Numbered from the stretch's first letter, positions 10,956 to 21,148 are shown. The stretch is DNA of 64,000 bases from Burkholderiales bacterium (GCA_028868855.1 JAGWTR010000005.1:124001-188000); one strand, 5' to 3'. Translations and numbers: made by a program. The notes: generated by a model from the sequence alone, not told the origin.

Positions 10956-13690
10956 GATGAAATTGTTGATTTGAGTCGATACAAAGCATCCAGCGCTTCG
11001 CGTGGAGTGAGCGTATCAGGATCAATGCTCGCCAGCAGCGTCAAAGTGCCTGCTTCGGCAGGGGTCATGCCCTCACCCATCGGCGAGGCCAGCGCATCCT
11101 TGGCGCCGATCATGAGTTCCGCAGCGGCCGACGCGGCAAACAGGTCGATCTGATCGTCGGCATGGCGCTGCTGGGCTTCGAGCGCCTCCAGGGTGGCCCG
11201 CGCCTGACGAATCAGCGTGTGCGGCATGCCGGCCAGGCGCGCCACCTGCACGCCGTAGCTGCGGCTGGCGGGGCCCGGTTGCAGTTCGTGCAGGAAGACA
11301 ATGTCGTCGCCGGATTCGGCCACGCCGACGTGCACGTTCAAGGCACGCGGGTGCTTTTCGGGCAGCGCGGTCAGCTCAAAATAGTGCGTGGCGAACAGCG
11401 TGAAGGCCTTGTTCTTGTCGTGTAGATGGCTGGCGATGGCCCCGGCCAGGGCCAGGCCGTCGAAGGTGGAGGTGCCCCGGCCAATTTCGTCCATCAGCAC
11501 CAGCGAATGCTCGGTGGCACCATGCACGATGGCAGCGGCCTCGATCATCTCCATCATGAAGGTGGACTGGGCGTTGGCCAAATCATCAGCCGCGCCAATG
11601 CGGGTGTGGATGGCATCGACCGGGCCAAGTCGGCAACTCGCGGCGGGCACATAAGAGCCCATGGCAGCGAGCAAGGCAATCAGGGCCACCTGGCGCATGA
11701 AGGTGGATTTTCCGCCCATGTTGGGGCCGGTGATGACCAGCATGCGGTGGTTGGCGTCCAGTCGGCAATCGTTGGGAATGAAGGCGGCGCCGCTGGTTTC
11801 CATCAGGCGCGCCTCGACCACGGGGTGACGGCCTTGGTGGATGTCAAAGCACGGGTGGTTGACGAATTCGGGGCGGGTCCAGCCCAAGGTGGCGGCACGT
11901 TCGGCCAGGGCGGCCAGCGCGTCCAAGGAGGCCAGCGCCCGCGCCAGCGCACTCAAAGCCCCCAGGTGCGGTTGCAGGCTGTCCAGCAGCTGGTCGAACA
12001 GCCATTTTTCGCGGGCCAGCGAGCGCTCTTGTGCGGACAAGGCTTTGTCTTCAAAGGCCTTCAACTCGGGTGTGATGAAGCGCTCGGCATTTTTCAGGGT
12101 CTGACGGCGCTGGTAATCCAGGGGCACCTTGTCGACCTGGCCTTGCGTAACCTCGATGTAGAAGCCGTGCACCTTGTTGTACTGCACGCGCAGGTTGCCG
12201 ATGCCGGTGCGGGTGCGTTCGCGCGCTTCGAGGTCCAGCAGGAAGGCGTCGCAGTTCTGGGAGATGGCGCGCAACTCGTCCAGGTCGGCGTCAAAGCCGG
12301 TGGCGATCACGCCGCCATCGCGCAGCAGCACGGCGGGGGTTTCGGCCAGGGTGCGCACCAGTCGTTCAGCAATGAGCGGGTCCGGTTGCAAAGCGGCGTG
12401 CAGGCGTTGCAACAGTGCGGGCAGAGGCTTACTGATGCCTGACAGTGACGCCCCAGCCACGCACTGGCGCAACTCGGGCAGCACCAGCAAGGTGTCACGC
12501 AAACCGGCCAGTTCGCGGGGGCGCACCTGGCGCAGGGCCACGCGGGCGGTGATGCGCTCGACATCACTGAGCTTGCGCAGGGCCCCCCGCAGGGGTTCAA
12601 AGCCTTGCTCGGGCACGGCAGGCTGCAATAGGCAAGCGACGGCGTCGTGACGTTCGCGCGCCGTGCCGCGATCACGCTGTGGATGAGTCAACCAGTGGCG
12701 CAAGGTGCGGCTGCCCATGCCGGTGCGGCAGGTGTCCAGCAAGGACAGCAAGGTGGGCGAGTCTTCGCCGCGCAGGGTTTGCGTCAGCTCCAGGTTGCGC
12801 AGGGTGGCGGGCGGCAGTTCCAGCAGGTCGCTGGCGCGGGCCACGTCCAGGTGGGCCACGTGGGCCAGCGCCCTGCCCTGCGTGTGTTCGGCGTAACTGA
12901 GCAAGGCAGCGGCGGCCGAATGCGCCAGGGTCAGATCCTGCGCATTGAAGGACTGCAGGGTAGCCACGCGCAACTGCTCGCACAACTTGCGCTCACCCAG
13001 GGCGCTGTCGAACTGCCAGCTAGGCCGCGAGGTCAAGGTGGAGCGTGTCTGACTCAAGCTGGATTGCAGCCCGGCCGGGGTGCGATCCCGGTCGTACAGC
13101 AGTTCGGCCGGTTGCAGGCGGGCCAGCCAGCCGGGCAGCTCGCGCTCGGCACACTCGCTCAGCCCCAGGTTGCCACTGGACAGCCCCAGCCAGGCCAGAC
13201 CGCATCGGCCCGGAGCATCGGCTCGGCCACGCTTTTCAAGCACCACGGCCACCAGCAAGGCGTCGGCGCGCTCGGACAGCAGTTCGGTGTCGGTCAGGGT
13301 GCCGGGCGTGACCACGCGCACCACCTTGCGCTCGACGGGGCCCTTGCCAACACCAACCTCGCCAACCTGCTCGCAAATGGCCACCGATTCGCCCTGTTTG
13401 ATCAATTTGGCGAGGTAGGCATCAAGGGCACTGACGGGCACACCGGCCATGACGACGGGTTCGCCCGCTGACTGACCGCGCACGGTCAGCGTGAGGTCGA
13501 TCAGGCGATTGGCTTTGCGGGCGTCGTCAAAGAACACCTCGTAAAAGTCGCCCATGCGGTAAAACACCAGGGTATCGGGGTGCTCGGCTTTGATGCGCAG
13601 GTACTGCTGCATCATGGGCGTATGAGCAGAGAAATCAGCATTCGCAGGCTGTTGATTTCCAGTCAATTTATCCACGTTGCTCAACCCCAT
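10952..13690 (-). CDS. mutS: DNA mismatch repair ATPase MutS
   Basis: Recognises mismatches and small loops and recruits MutL. Mismatch-binding domain I has the [12 protein letters not shown] motif containing the Phe-x-Glu wedge. The C-terminal ABC-type ATPase has Walker [15 protein letters not shown], then STFMMEM, Walker [17 protein letters not shown] and the helix-turn-helix dimerisation tail. The product is about 912 residues, somewhat longer than E. coli MutS (853). The frame opens at a TTG (13693), but the ATG at 13690 has an excellent AGGTGAT ribosome binding site 4 bases upstream, so I use it. It overlaps the Anbu gene and lies 121 bases after jetD. Confidence 0.97.
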   Translation of the reverse strand: MGLSNVDKLTGNQQPANADFSAHTPMMQQYLRIKAEHPDTLVFYRMGDFYEVFFDDARKANRLIDLTLTVRGQSAGEPVVMAGVPVSALDAYLAKLIKQGESVAICEQVGEVGVGKGPVERKVVRVVTPGTLTDTELLSERADALLVAVVLEKRGRADAPGRCGLAWLGLSSGNLGLSECAERELPGWLARLQPAELLYDRDRTPAGLQSSLSQTRSTLTSRPSWQFDSALGERKLCEQLRVATLQSFNAQDLTLAHSAAAALLSYAEHTQGRALAHVAHLDVARASDLLELPPATLRNLELTQTLRGEDSPTLLSLLDTCRTGMGSRTLRHWLTHPQRDRGTARERHDAVACLLQPAVPEQGFEPLRGALRKLSDVERITARVALRQVRPRELAGLRDTLLVLPELRQCVAGASLSGISKPLPALLQRLHAALQPDPLIAERLVRTLAETPAVLLRDGGVIATGFDADLDELRAISQNCDAFLLDLEARERTRTGIGNLRVQYNKVHGFYIEVTQGQVDKVPLDYQRRQTLKNAERFITPELKAFEDKALSAQERSLAREKWLFDQLLDSLQPHLGALSALARALASLDALAALAERAATLGWTRPEFVNHPCFDIHQGRHPVVEARLMETSGAAFIPNDCRLDANHRMLVITGPNMGGKSTFMRQVALIALLAAMGSYVPAASCRLGPVDAIHTRIGAADDLANAQSTFMMEMIEAAAIVHGATEHSLVLMDEIGRGTSTFDGLALAGAIASHLHDKNKAFTLFATHYFELTALPEKHPRALNVHVGVAESGDDIVFLHELQPGPASRSYGVQVARLAGMPHTLIRQARATLEALEAQQRHADDQIDLFAASAAAELMIGAKDALASPMGEGMTPAEAGTLTLLASIDPDTLTPREALDALYRLKSTISS

Positions 13691-13811
13691 CAATCACCTG
13701 CTGCCACAAAAGCGCCGTTTCAGGAACGCCTGAGGCACTCAACCACGAGTGCCGGGCTTCACACCCGAGGCGCGCACCTTACCATTGAAGGTGGACAGGC
13801 GAGAGGTGCGA

Positions 13812-15011
13812 CTACAACCACCCCTCCTGTTCAGCCTTGACGTTCTCTCGACGCATGTACTCGCACAACTCCCGGAGCGCATCAGGCATGTCGGTGCGCT
13901 GCGCCAGTCGCGTCAACACCATCGGGTCGTGGTCTTCGCTGAGGGGGCGCGTCTTGCGCGCGGTTTTGAGTTGCTCGATGCCCATCAGGTGCGCTTGCCA
14001 GGGCACGGCGCGCTCGTCCCAAAGGCTGGCCGCGGTCAAGGCAATTTCAACGCCGGCCGGGTCAGGATCGGTGCTGATGCGCGCTGGGGCCGGGGCGTGG
14101 TCCAGCAAGGCGCCAACCGCTGACATCCAGCTGCTCGATGGGCGCCCTGGCAGCCAGATCAGCGCAACGCCGTCGTCGCGCTGGGCGGCTTGCCGCTCGA
14201 AGCTGCCGCGGTTCTCGATCAGCCAGTAATGCCGAGGGCTGCTGGCCTGCGTCACCTTGAGCAAGTCATGCGCGGCCAGCCCGACACAATGCAACTCGTG
14301 CAGATCGCAGTACCGATCGGCGGCCCAGCTCAGGCGCAGCGCGCCAGCCAGCCACAGTTGCGGCATGAAGCGTTCGATGCCCAGGGCGGGCAGGTCCACA
14401 TGGGTGTCCAGCCAGCTCCACTCCGCTTCGCTAAGCGACTTAGTGTCGTCGCGGGCATCCAGGGCAAAATCGCGCCGGGTGCCGGTGCGCTGATCAGCCT
14501 GCCAGCGCACCAGGGCGTGCAACAGCGCGATGCGCTCCTGCAGCTTGGCCACGGGCAAGGTGGCTCCCCCGACCAAGGACTGGACGGCCGCCTGCACCAT
14601 GGGGTGGGCCTGAGCCCAATCGGCCAATGACGACAGCATCGTGTGGCGCTGGGTCTGGCGCTCCTGCTGGGAGCTCAAGCCCAGCACGCTTTTGAGCGCA
14701 GGCAGGCCCAGCCAGGTGATGGATTGCAGATGCCAGCTGCCCTTGTCAAAACGCTCCTTCACACTCAACCAGCCGTGATTCAGCAGCAGTTCGGCCAGCT
14801 GCTCTGAGGCTTCGATCTGACTGGGGCCACCCAGCTTCAACAGGTCGCGCCATTGACGCGTGAGGCCGTCCGAGCGCGCCCATTGTCTGAGCAGCTCCCG
14901 CTGCAGCACGCCCAGCAAGGGCAAGGCCAGACACCGCATCGCGCCAGGCTGCAGGTGCCGTTCGCGCAGGGTTCGCCCTTGGAGCGTGATCAGCACCGGC
15001 CCCTGGCTCAT
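13812..15011 (-). CDS. Toprim-domain protein, JetD/MksG-like putative nuclease of a Wadjet-like system
   Basis: Fourth gene of a condensin operon, 399 residues. In the C-terminal half, LIENRGSFERQ (Glu266) followed by ISTDPDPAGVEIAL (Asp315 and Asp317) is the spacing expected of a Toprim fold with its Glu and DxD metal ligands, as in the nuclease subunit JetD/MksG. The N-terminal ~200 residues are helical and could be the winged-helix arm that binds the condensin. Its ATG overlaps the SMC gene by 4 bases. In Wadjet systems this subunit cleaves plasmid DNA extruded by the SMC motor. Sequence similarity to known JetD could not be measured here; the call rests on Toprim residues plus operon order. 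Confidence 0.75.
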   Translation of the reverse strand: MSQGPVLITLQGRTLRERHLQPGAMRCLALPLLGVLQRELLRQWARSDGLTRQWRDLLKLGGPSQIEASEQLAELLLNHGWLSVKERFDKGSWHLQSITWLGLPALKSVLGLSSQQERQTQRHTMLSSLADWAQAHPMVQAAVQSLVGGATLPVAKLQERIALLHALVRWQADQRTGTRRDFALDARDDTKSLSEAEWSWLDTHVDLPALGIERFMPQLWLAGALRLSWAADRYCDLHELHCVGLAAHDLLKVTQASSPRHYWLIENRGSFERQAAQRDDGVALIWLPGRPSSSWMSAVGALLDHAPAPARISTDPDPAGVEIALTAASLWDERAVPWQAHLMGIEQLKTARKTRPLSEDHDPMVLTRLAQRTDMPDALRELCEYMRRENVKAEQEGWL

Positions 15012-17827
15012 GCGTGGAACTCAGGCGGCGGACGGCGTTTGAGCACCCCGATGGGGGGCGCCCAACGCGCACCCTTGACCTTCTTGGCCGTAACCAGGGT
15101 GATGTCAGCGGGCTCAAACACCTCGACATTGTGTGTGATCGGCGTGGTCAGCACGTACTGCGCACGCGTGGACTTCAGGAAGTGGCCGACCAGTTGGATG
15201 TTGCGCACATCCAGGTGGGCAAAAGGTTCGTCGATGAAGACAAAGCCTCCTGGGGTTTCATCGTCCTTCATCAGGCCCACCAGCAGGATCAGCGACTTGA
15301 TAACCTGTTGACCGCCCGAGGCTTCGCCATCGTTCAAACCAATGCTGCCCTTGCCATCAAAGTTGAAGTTGACCTTCAACTCGGCCTGGCGCAACACGGT
15401 GTCGTCATTGTCCAGGTGAGGCAGGTCGGCGTGCACGTCGACGCCCGCCAACTGGCCCAGCTCGACGATGTTCTTTCGGTAGCGGCGCACAGTGGCGCGC
15501 AGCACATCGATGTAGCGGGCACGCGCGTTGTCCACAGCCACGCGCGCCGATTCGTTGCTGGCCTTGCGCTGGCTGAGCTGCTCGTCCTGGCGCTGCACGG
15601 CGGCGCTCATCAGGGTGAGCTTTTCTTCCACGCTGGCGTCCGTTTCCCAATGGCCTTGCGCCAGTTCCTGTTCGAGGGCCTCGTTGCGCAGGCGGGCCTG
15701 GGTGGCGTTGCCATAGCGCTTTTGCAAGGCCTCAATCTGCTCCGATGCAATCCAGCGGGCCGGGAAACGTTGCTTGAGCTGACGAGACGCGGCAGCACGA
15801 CTGCGCAGGTCGTCGTGGCGCTCCATCCATTCGCGATGCTGATGATCGGCGCGCTGTTCGCTTTGATGCAGTCGCTGCTGGGTCTGCTGATAGCTGTTCT
15901 GCGCCGTGATCTCAGCCACCACCGCTGTCTTGTGCTGAGACTCCAACTCCTGCCAGCGCAGGCCCGCGTCCGCCCGTGCACGCGTGAGCTCGGGCAAGGC
16001 GTGACGCGCCTGCGCGATCTCCTCGCTCCGGTTGGCCAGCTCCTGCACGGCCTTGTGGCCTTGGGCGGCTTGCTGCGCATCCTTGAGCTGGCGTTGCACG
16101 GTGGCCTGTTCTTGCGCCACCTTGGTCAGCTTGTCGTCCAGCTGGGCCAGGCGTTGCTCGATGGACTGGCGCCGTGAGGCCAGCGCGGCCGCCCCGAACT
16201 GGTGGTCGCCTGGGTCGACCCAGACGCTGCGCCCGCCGCGCCCGTCACGGTGATAGGCCTGGGGTGTGATCCATTCACCGCCCAACTTGACGCCCTGCTC
16301 GGTGCTGTCGACACACTGAATGTGCGACAACTGACGCAGCAACCAGGAGGGGGCCAAGGCGTTGAATCGCAACACGGCCAGCAAGCTGTTGGCGGGGGCC
16401 TGGGCCGCAGCCAACTCTGCATCGGCCACGACATAGTGACGATAGCGCTCGCGCTCAGCCAAAGCCAGTGCGTGTGATTCGTCATCCGCACGCTGCAGCA
16501 CGATCACCCAGCGGGCACCGCGCAACACGCCCTCGGCGGCAGCACGCCAGCGCTCATCAGTGATCTCGATGACATCGGCCATCACATGGTGGGCAATGCC
16601 GGCCTCGGTCAGGCTGCGCTTGAAGCGCTGCACGTCCGGGGGTGGCGGCGCGTGTTGCTGCCCCTTGAGATTGGACAGGGCCCGCTCGGCGTCCTGACGC
16701 TGGTCGCTCAGGCGCTGCCAGTCGGCGGCCAGGGCTTGCTTCTGGGCTTCCAGCTGCCCTACCCGCTCACCGAGCTGGACGGCATCACCTTCGATGGCGG
16801 CCAGCGCCTCCAACTCTTTGGCGTGCTTGACCAAGGCCTCCAGCGGACGCTCGGCTTCACGGGCCGCATCCAAAGTGCGCTTGGCCGCTTCGCGCTCCTC
16901 ATCAAGCAGCTCGACCTGGGTCGCCGCCTGGGCCTGCTCGTCCAGCAAAGCCAGCAACTCGGCCTTAAGCTCGGCGCGGTGGCGCGCCTCCTGCGCATGG
17001 TGCTGGCGTTGGCGGTGCACCTCGCGCAACTTGGTAGTGAGGTGTTGACGCTCCTCGAACCAGCTCAGCACGGGGGTCACCTCGGTGGCCAGGGTTTCGC
17101 GCTCACGCAGCTTGAACTGGTACTGTTGATAGAGGTTGACGCGCGCTTCAAGCTCGGCGCGCTGAGCCTTGCCATGCGCCAACTCACGCTCGGCCGCGTC
17201 CACTTCCTGGCCAAGTTGCCGTTGGTGGTTGCGCGCCTCTTCATAGCGGTCCAGCACCTCCTGGTCGCCAAACACATCAAAGACCAGGCGCAGCAAGTCC
17301 TTGGGCGAGTACTCGCACAGACGGTCGGTCTGGCCCTGCTCCAAAGCGAGCACGCGGGCAATGGCGCGGCTCAGGCCAGCGCCTTCCAGGCGCTTGCGCC
17401 AGTGCTCAATGCCCAGCCAGTCCTTATCGACACGCTCGATCAGGGTCTCGATGGTGACGTCGCCTTCGACCATGATGTAGCGGCGCTGCCAATCGCCGCC
17501 GTTGCGCTCGATGCGGCAGGCCAGCGTGACCGTGTCCGCATACAGTAGGCAGCGCGCAAACGGTCGGTTGGACGCCTGCCGGGTGCGTGGGCGGTTGTCG
17601 ACGGTGGCTCGCAGCCAGGCGCTATCGGCGTTGGCATGGCGCGCATAGGTCTTGTAGCTGCGCCCACCTGAGCAATCCAGCCCCAGCAAGGTGCGCATGG
17701 CATCCAGCAGCGTGGTCTTGCCCGAACCATTCGGACCGGCCACGGTGACGATGGCGCCGTCCAGCGGCAGGGTCAGTCGCTGGCAATAGTCCCAGTGCAG
17801 CAGTTCGAGGCTTTGCAGATGAAACAT
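15008..17827 (-). CDS. SMC-like ATPase, JetC/MksB-like
   Basis: DNA-loop-extruding motor candidate of 939 residues. Walker A is AGPNGSGKTTLL (30-41). A Gln-rich region, LALEQGQTDRLCEYSP, lies near 190. Long Arg/Glu/Gln-rich coiled coils follow, interrupted near 400-560 by a non-coiled, hinge-like section. The ABC signature is ASGGQQ (836-841) and Walker B is FVFIDEP (862-868), followed by the D-loop AHLD. Both ends of the ATPase head are therefore intact. It starts 6 bases after the MukE-like gene and overlaps the Toprim gene by 4 bases. It is not RecN or SbcC: the partners upstream are kleisin-like rather than a nuclease of the SbcD type. Confidence 0.85.
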   Translation of the reverse strand: MFHLQSLELLHWDYCQRLTLPLDGAIVTVAGPNGSGKTTLLDAMRTLLGLDCSGGRSYKTYARHANADSAWLRATVDNRPRTRQASNRPFARCLLYADTVTLACRIERNGGDWQRRYIMVEGDVTIETLIERVDKDWLGIEHWRKRLEGAGLSRAIARVLALEQGQTDRLCEYSPKDLLRLVFDVFGDQEVLDRYEEARNHQRQLGQEVDAAERELAHGKAQRAELEARVNLYQQYQFKLRERETLATEVTPVLSWFEERQHLTTKLREVHRQRQHHAQEARHRAELKAELLALLDEQAQAATQVELLDEEREAAKRTLDAAREAERPLEALVKHAKELEALAAIEGDAVQLGERVGQLEAQKQALAADWQRLSDQRQDAERALSNLKGQQHAPPPPDVQRFKRSLTEAGIAHHVMADVIEITDERWRAAAEGVLRGARWVIVLQRADDESHALALAERERYRHYVVADAELAAAQAPANSLLAVLRFNALAPSWLLRQLSHIQCVDSTEQGVKLGGEWITPQAYHRDGRGGRSVWVDPGDHQFGAAALASRRQSIEQRLAQLDDKLTKVAQEQATVQRQLKDAQQAAQGHKAVQELANRSEEIAQARHALPELTRARADAGLRWQELESQHKTAVVAEITAQNSYQQTQQRLHQSEQRADHQHREWMERHDDLRSRAAASRQLKQRFPARWIASEQIEALQKRYGNATQARLRNEALEQELAQGHWETDASVEEKLTLMSAAVQRQDEQLSQRKASNESARVAVDNARARYIDVLRATVRRYRKNIVELGQLAGVDVHADLPHLDNDDTVLRQAELKVNFNFDGKGSIGLNDGEASGGQQVIKSLILLVGLMKDDETPGGFVFIDEPFAHLDVRNIQLVGHFLKSTRAQYVLTTPITHNVEVFEPADITLVTAKKVKGARWAPPIGVLKRRPPPEFHA

Positions 17828-17833
17828 GGGCGG

Positions 17834-18526
17834 TCAGTCGTCGCTGGATTCGTTGAGTGGGGCGTTGTCCTGGGGCTGGGCTTGGGCACGGGTCCGCACC
17901 AGCACCTCGCTCAAAGCCCCATCGAGGATGCGTGGTGCCAGCGTGTCGTAGTCCAGCAGCAGGTCGAGCAGTGGCCCCTCGACGATGTCATCGCCCCGGT
18001 GCACGATGAAACCCTGATTGGCCAGGCGCTTGAGGTTGACGTCAAGGCGCGTTTTTTTGCCCAGCTGCGCACCAAAGTCGGCCAGCAATGACTTGTACGA
18101 CACGACCGGGCTGACGCTGGCGGCGGTTGGCAAGGGCCGGTCGATGTTGAACATCTCGTTCTGCCCGTCGGACTCGACGCTGGCGGCGCGTGCGGCCTGG
18201 CGCTCCCGTTTGGGCAGGACGATCAGGGACCACAACACGATCAGCAGCGAGACGGCATCACGTGGCAGGTCGATGTTGTTGTGGCTGTTCAGCCCCGTCT
18301 CGCCAAAGACGGCGCTTTCGGCCGGGCGCAGCAGCGCCACGGTGACGTGGTCGGCATGGATGTTGTCCACCAGGCGCAGGCCGACCTGGGCCAAGCGCTC
18401 TTGCACAGCCTGCCACAGGTCCGCGTCGATCAAGGCACGTTTGACCTTGGGATGCTGGCGGGGCAGCCAGCGGCGCGCCAGCAGTTCGGCCGCCAGAAAG
18501 GCGGCATCGTCCAGGGATGGATTCAT
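17834..18526 (-). CDS. MukE-like condensin subunit, JetB/MksE-like
   Basis: A 230-residue protein in the second place of the operon, where JetB/MksE (a tandem winged-helix KITE protein) is found. The middle contains SLLIVLWSLIVLPKRERQA, a typical helical stretch, and the C-terminal half SYKSLLADFGAQLG...LKRLANQGFIV looks like a winged helix, ending in a short acidic tail. I recognise the family mainly by length, order and this helix-wing pattern, not by a diagnostic motif. Its ATG overlaps the MukF-like gene by 4 bases, and the SMC gene follows after 6 bases. Confidence 0.68.
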   Translation of the reverse strand: MNPSLDDAAFLAAELLARRWLPRQHPKVKRALIDADLWQAVQERLAQVGLRLVDNIHADHVTVALLRPAESAVFGETGLNSHNNIDLPRDAVSLLIVLWSLIVLPKRERQAARAASVESDGQNEMFNIDRPLPTAASVSPVVSYKSLLADFGAQLGKKTRLDVNLKRLANQGFIVHRGDDIVEGPLLDLLLDYDTLAPRILDGALSEVLVRTRAQAQPQDNAPLNESSDD

Positions 18527-19872
18527 TCGGAGGTGAGCTCGGGGGCGGTTTCGGTCTGGGCCAGCAGCGACAAGGGGCGCAGGTGGCCCTCGCTGATCAA
18601 GGCCACATCAGGGTCATGGGTGGGGAGCAGGCCAGGCGTGAGCGTCAATTGCCACGGCGCGCGAGCCAGGTCGCCGGTCTGGCTCTTGAGGGTCATGGCC
18701 TGCGCGTCGCCAATCAAGGGCATGAGCTGCAGGCGGTAGGCAGCATGCGCAAAACGCCCACCCAGGATGGCGTCGCTCAAGCGGCGCGGGCCTGATTCCG
18801 CAGGGGCCCACTCGTCGAGCAAGGCGATCAGCTGGCCCAGTTCGGCCGGCAAGCCAAGGATGTCGAGTGTGCCCGTGTCGGCCTGCGCGGGCGGTGGCAG
18901 GTCCGTGCTGCGATGCGGGTCAGGCCGATCGCGGGCCAACTCGCTCTCGGCCACATCCAGCAAGTCGTGTTGGCTGACAAAAACGGGGCGAACGCCCACC
19001 GACAGCGCCTCGCCCATCAGCTCATGCAGCGCCACGTGGTGTTGCAGCCAGTGGCGCACATCGGAGGTGGTCAGACCCGTGCTACCCAGCGTCACGCGCT
19101 GGCGATCAGCCTGCTGCAGCGCCCGCGTGAATTGACTGGCCATGGACAACAGCCGGGCCTGGTCCTGTCCCAAGGCCCGGGCCGCGCGCTCCAGGCGCGG
19201 GTTGTCGTGATGGTCGTGGATGATGGCCGACAGGGCTTGCCCGGCTTTATCAACGAGCACCAGCGCACGATCGAAGCGGGGCTGGGCTTGGCGCAATCGG
19301 GCTTCGGACCCGCTGGCGATGGCCTCCGCGAAATCGTCGTGCAGCCGCGCCAACTGAGCATGCAGGTGCTGCAACTGACTGGCATCGACCACCCCCAGTT
19401 GCTGCGAACCCGCGACTTGCGACAGCAGGCCGGACAGCTCGTCGTCGTCGTGCGGTGCGGCCGTCAGGGACGCCAGCAAGGCCTGCGTCTGCTGCGCCAG
19501 GGCGGACAGGTGGTAGTCCTGTGCGGTAGCGTCCCAGACCAGCAAGCCCAAGTCGCGCAGGCGCTTGAGCGCCGCATCAAGCGGGTCGGGCAGGACTGCA
19601 TGGAATATCTGGTTGACATCGTCTCGCGACAGACGCCCCTGGGGCTGCGCCGCCAGCTCCAGAAAGCACCACAAGCGCAGCTTTACCAGAGCAGCGCTGC
19701 CGCTGAACAAGCCGCGCAGCACGTCGATCGGGCCCTGCTTTTGCCCCAAGGCGAACGCCAGCGCGTGGTCTTGCGGATAAGCAGGATCTCTGAACAGATC
19801 CTCGAATCGGGTCGCTTCGGCGGTGTCGGTGATGGGGGCTACGCCTTCGCTCATGGGTGGATTTTGCCGCAT
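18523..19872 (-). CDS. MukF-like kleisin subunit, JetA/MksF-like
   Basis: First gene of the condensin operon, 449 residues. An N-terminal winged-helix region (about 25-125, with LRLWCFLELAAQ and LKRLRDLGLLVWD) is followed by a long helical section rich in Gln and Arg (about 150-270) and a C-terminal globular segment. This layout, length and position fit the kleisin subunits JetA/MksF. No single motif proves it. The ATG at 19872 is used; an alternative ATG lies at 19854. It begins 44 bases after suhB on the same strand and overlaps the next gene by 4 bases, so the four genes appear to be translated as one unit. Confidence 0.65.
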   Translation of the reverse strand: MRQNPPMSEGVAPITDTAEATRFEDLFRDPAYPQDHALAFALGQKQGPIDVLRGLFSGSAALVKLRLWCFLELAAQPQGRLSRDDVNQIFHAVLPDPLDAALKRLRDLGLLVWDATAQDYHLSALAQQTQALLASLTAAPHDDDELSGLLSQVAGSQQLGVVDASQLQHLHAQLARLHDDFAEAIASGSEARLRQAQPRFDRALVLVDKAGQALSAIIHDHHDNPRLERAARALGQDQARLLSMASQFTRALQQADRQRVTLGSTGLTTSDVRHWLQHHVALHELMGEALSVGVRPVFVSQHDLLDVAESELARDRPDPHRSTDLPPPAQADTGTLDILGLPAELGQLIALLDEWAPAESGPRRLSDAILGGRFAHAAYRLQLMPLIGDAQAMTLKSQTGDLARAPWQLTLTPGLLPTHDPDVALISEGHLRPLSLLAQTETAPELTSE

Positions 19873-19916
19873 CAGCCGCCCGCCACAGCCCCTCGGTTCG
19901 ATCAGGTGCGCAAAAA

Positions 19917-20945
19917 TTAGAACGGCGAGTCGTCGCGACCACTGCGGCGCGTGCCTGAGCCACCTTCCTCGCGCAGGCGATCGAAAGTCTTGGGCGTCGC
20001 CTTGATGCGGGTGCGGGCGGGTGTAGCGGCCTCGCCATCGCCAGCGGTTTGCGCCGATGATTTCAGGGCATTGATCACCGCATCGCCATCAACAGCGCCC
20101 TCACCGGCTTGCGCAGCCGCTTCGGCAGCCAACTGCTCGGGAATGGTGCTGTACGGCGCCAGGATCTTGACCAACTGACCATAAATTCGCGGGCTGCCGG
20201 CCAGCACTTCGCGGCGGTTCAAGAAGTCGGACTCGCCGGTGAAGTTACCGATCAGGCCACCGGCTTCAGTGATGATCAGGGCGCCCGCGGCGACATCCCA
20301 GGGGCTCAAACCGGTTTCAAAAAAACCATCGTAGTAGCCCGCGGCCACGTAGCACAGGTCCAGCGAGGCCGCGCCCGGGCGACGCACGCCCGCGCAAGCT
20401 GCCATGACTTCTTCGAACATCTTGAGGTAGCGCTGGAAGTTATCGCCCTTGCGGAAGGGGAAGCCCGTGCCGATCAGGCATTCCAGCAAACGGGTGCGCT
20501 TGGACACACGCAGGCGGCGGTCATTGAGAAACGCACCACGGCCCTTGGACGCGTAGAACATGTCATTACGGCAAGGGTCGTAAACAACGGCTTGCTGGAT
20601 CTGGCCCCGAAAGCTCAAGGCGATCGAGATGGCATAGACCGGGAAGCCGTGGATGAAGTTGGTGGTGCCGTCCAGCGGATCGATGATCCAGACGTAGTCG
20701 CTGTCCTTGGCGCCATGCTCGCTGCCCGATTCTTCGGCCTGGATGCCGTGACCGGGATAGGCCTCCAGCAGCGTGGAGATGATCACGTTTTCTGCGGCCT
20801 GATCGACTTCAGTGACGAAGTCGTTGTGGGACTTGGCCGTGATGGTCAACCGCTCCACATCCAGCGAGGCCCGATTGATGATCGCCCCTGCCAAACGGGC
20901 AGCCTTGATGGCGATGTTGAGCATGGGGTGCAGGGCTTGAGACAT
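19917..20945 (-). CDS. suhB: Inositol-1-monophosphatase family protein SuhB with long C-terminal tail
   Basis: Metal-dependent phosphatase fold. In E. coli, SuhB also acts with NusA/NusB in ribosomal RNA antitermination. Metal-binding motifs are EESGSEHG, then [17 protein letters not shown], and [17 protein letters not shown] near the C-terminal part. The ATG at 20945 ([13 protein letters not shown]) matches the usual N-terminus; an upstream in-frame start at 21089 would add 48 unlikely residues. The 342-residue product has about 70 extra C-terminal residues, rich in Ala, Thr and Arg and ending [10 protein letters not shown], likely disordered. It is divergent from trmJ and directly upstream of the condensin operon. 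Confidence 0.93.
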   Translation of the reverse strand: MSQALHPMLNIAIKAARLAGAIINRASLDVERLTITAKSHNDFVTEVDQAAENVIISTLLEAYPGHGIQAEESGSEHGAKDSDYVWIIDPLDGTTNFIHGFPVYAISIALSFRGQIQQAVVYDPCRNDMFYASKGRGAFLNDRRLRVSKRTRLLECLIGTGFPFRKGDNFQRYLKMFEEVMAACAGVRRPGAASLDLCYVAAGYYDGFFETGLSPWDVAAGALIITEAGGLIGNFTGESDFLNRREVLAGSPRIYGQLVKILAPYSTIPEQLAAEAAAQAGEGAVDGDAVINALKSSAQTAGDGEAATPARTRIKATPKTFDRLREEGGSGTRRSGRDDSPF

Positions 20946-21060
20946 GGGCAGACCTTGGGAACAAATAGGGGAGGCCCAACCGACCCCATCAACCTTGAAT
21001 GGGGCAGGCGCAAGGCAGAAAGACGCGCAGCGGTGATCAAAGAACGAGAGACAATCGCCT

Positions 21061-21066
21061 ATTGTA
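21061..21066 (-). promoter_or_regulatory. Candidate -10 of the suhB promoter
   Basis: On the minus strand this reads TACAAT, about 115 bases upstream of the suhB ATG in the suhB-trmJ divergent gap. A poor -35 (TGCAAA, 16-base spacer) is present. It might also drive the condensin operon 44 bases beyond suhB. Weak evidence. Confidence 0.3.
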
Positions 21067-21148
21067 ATGACACGACGCCGTCTTTGCACCCCCTTTTTTA
21101 AGCGCTTTCATCAATCGAATGAAGGGCTTAGTGCACATTCTTGAAGCC

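Noticed and set aside
13734..13753. GGCACTC/GAGTGCC hairpin between the Toprim gene and mutS as a terminator
   Set aside because: Seven-bp stem without a T run on the minus strand; termination there is not supported, so it was not listed as a terminator.
13812..19872. Recent horizontal transfer of the condensin operon
   Set aside because: No integrase, tRNA target, direct repeats or change in base composition was seen at its borders.
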